A stretch of 64,000 nt of DNA, from positions 19,041,590-19,105,589 of the forward strand of contig CM119264.1 of NCBI GenBank assembly GCA_051294375.1, read 5' to 3'. A program made the translations under genes and the position numbers. The DNA comes from Paraspadella gotoi. Lineage: Eukaryota; Chaetognatha. The notes beneath the pieces were generated by a model. It searched no databases. It was given only the letters and a program-made list of their open reading frames with translations, and had not been told where the DNA came from. Within the stretch, counting starts at the first letter, position 1. Each line of letters opens with the position of its first letter. Of this stretch, positions 62,739 to 64,000 are shown piece by piece.

Positions 62739-63952
62739 ATGAGTCTTGCTCAAAAATCCGAAACCGATCAATCGACCGTCGACTGCGATAATGAAAACAC
62801 TACAAGCCCAAAAGGGACCCCAGGCGCCGCAGGCTTTAGAACCGAAACCGATGTCAAAGCCAAGACGCAAACATGCGATCCAGCTGCCTTGAGGAACATT
62901 TGTATACACGTCAGCCCACCTGGACAAAAACGTCAGGGTATCGATATTAAGTTAATCTTATCGATGAAGTAAAATAACCAAAGTCAAAGATTAACTATTA
63001 TTTGAATTCTTTTATACATACGCGAAAAACCAGGGTTTCAGCGCGCGGCGGTCTTCATCCCCAATCTCCTGCCTCAACATCCCTTCGACGAAGTTTTGCC
63101 CGGAATTCTTCTCGGCGACCAGTTTCTGGGTCGCGAACCGCAGCGACTCGTCCGCGAGGGCGTCACTCACGTCCTCAATGCGGCGATGGGTCGGAAATTC
63201 GGCAGCGTGGATACCGATGCCTCTCTCTTCGAACCCCTGGGCGTCCGATTCATGGGCGTGCCGGCCAATGACAATCAAGGTTATGATTTTTTTATTGCCT
63301 GGGTCACAACTATAGGCATAGAAATATTTGAAATAAGACTTTAAGAACAGTTTTTCACTGTATAATTTATAATTGATTAGGATACAATTTGGCCGCCCAT
63401 TTCGACGCCTCAAACAAGTTTATTTCCGCGGCTTTGGAAGAAAACGAAAACAACAAAATTTATATTCACTGCGTTCAGGTGAAGATTAAAAAAAAATTTG
63501 TGAAATAATCATGGTTAAATCGCAAAATACAAGAATTATGATCACTGTATCAGCGATCACCGTTTTGAGCTTGTTGAGACACCCATAATCGTCAACGTCA
63601 ACGATGAAAAGTGATGAAATTCATAGTAATATTGAGAAAGCAAAGTATTTTTTAAAATTATTACAACGATTTTTATTATTTAATAAAAAAATTGTAATAA
63701 TTTAAAAAAATACTTTGCTTTCTCAAAATTAAAACAACGAAAAGAAAGGATTATCGCATCATAGTAATTATTGAATTATACCACAAACAGGGTATCTCGC
63801 GCTCAGCCACAATCCTAGCGGCGTTTTTGATGACAAACAAAGGACTATCGGCTGTCGAAGCTATGACAACCATCAGAAAAAAAGAGAAATTTTTCCCAAT
63901 GAGGTTTCTAAAACAACTGTGCGCTCTTGACGAAGAACTGAAAAAAAATTAA
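62739..63952 (+). CDS. atypical dual-specificity phosphatase, DUSP3/VHR-like
   Basis: A cytosolic or nuclear phosphatase expected to remove phosphate from Tyr and Ser/Thr residues; DUSP3 acts on MAP kinases. Four in-phase exons, 62739-62937, 63034-63279, 63381-63478 and 63791-63952 (stop TAA), give 234 aa. The N-terminal 70 residues are polar and unconserved. The catalytic domain starts at FDEVLPGILLGDQF and continues with GVTHVLNAAMGRKF. The general-acid Asp is in PANDNQ (residue 146), and the P-loop HCVQGISRS has Cys179 (codon 63470-63472), with intron 3 splitting the loop after VQ. The C-terminal LKQLCALDEEL matches DUSP3 LAQLCQLNDRL. There is no MAPK-docking rhodanese domain, as expected for atypical DUSPs. 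An upstream ATG (62731) opens a 3-codon frame whose TGA overlaps the start codon. It could be another atypical DUSP (DUSP13 or DUSP27 type). Confidence 0.92.
63632..63726. repeat. AT-rich hairpin in DUSP intron 3
   Basis: TTGAGAAAGCAAAGTATTTT and the following 13 bases pair almost perfectly with 63692-63726. The loop is about 25 bp. It is probably a small fold-back MITE or a chance palindrome. Confidence 0.75.
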
Positions 63953-64000
63953 CATTTAATAATAATTAATATTTTCGTATTAAATTTAAATAATTTGGTA

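Overview
The window is nuclear DNA from an invertebrate animal, most likely an arthropod. Every recognisable gene is split by short GT-AG introns (about 60-600 bp), the gene set is metazoan (a Rho GAP, an intraflagellar transport protein, a secreted ML-domain protein, an alpha-2-macroglobulin and a dual-specificity phosphatase), and there is no bacterial gene organisation. The exact clade cannot be named from sequence alone. All five genes lie on the + strand.

Layout. 1-20.4 kb: no recognisable exon. This stretch is packed with long (CT)n/(GA)n microsatellites, with CpG-rich promoter-like patches near 0.4-0.8, 5.3-5.5 and 13.7-14.1 kb, a degenerate A-rich minisatellite at 1.05-1.29 kb and a hAT-like non-autonomous element at 12.5-13.3 kb. 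20.47-21.79 kb: the last five exons of an ARHGAP39/Vilse RhoGAP gene, whose 5' exons are not seen. 25.29-32.45 kb: a complete 19-exon IFT70/TTC30 gene (721 aa). 32.5-46.6 kb: repeat-rich intergenic DNA holding a 3.2-kb block present twice (39.87-43.07 and 43.53-46.80 kb), with two 25-N gaps and a fold-back segment between the copies. The second copy carries the promoter and first exon of an NPC2-like gene (46.67-47.85 kb, 154 aa). The first copy holds a frameshifted duplicate of that exon. 51.32-62.07 kb: a complete 34-exon alpha-2-macroglobulin-like gene (1658 aa) with a GCGEQ thioester. Its intron 18 contains a 1.7-kb near-perfect inverted repeat with 8-bp target duplications. 62.74-63.95 kb: a complete 4-exon DUSP3/VHR-like phosphatase (234 aa).

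The genes do not form an obvious pathway. The NPC2-like and alpha-2-macroglobulin-like products are both secreted proteins of kinds used in extracellular lipid binding and innate defence, IFT70 is ciliary, and the RhoGAP and DUSP are intracellular signalling proteins. For four genes the exon boundaries were checked by counting phase through every junction, giving uninterrupted reading frames. The five visible RhoGAP exons are also mutually in phase.

The points most worth a second look are the long hairpin element next to the bait-region exons of the alpha-2-macroglobulin gene, the absence of the catalytic His in that protein, the duplicated and fold-back block upstream of NPC2 (probably an assembly artefact), and the high share of GC-AG introns (3 of 62).
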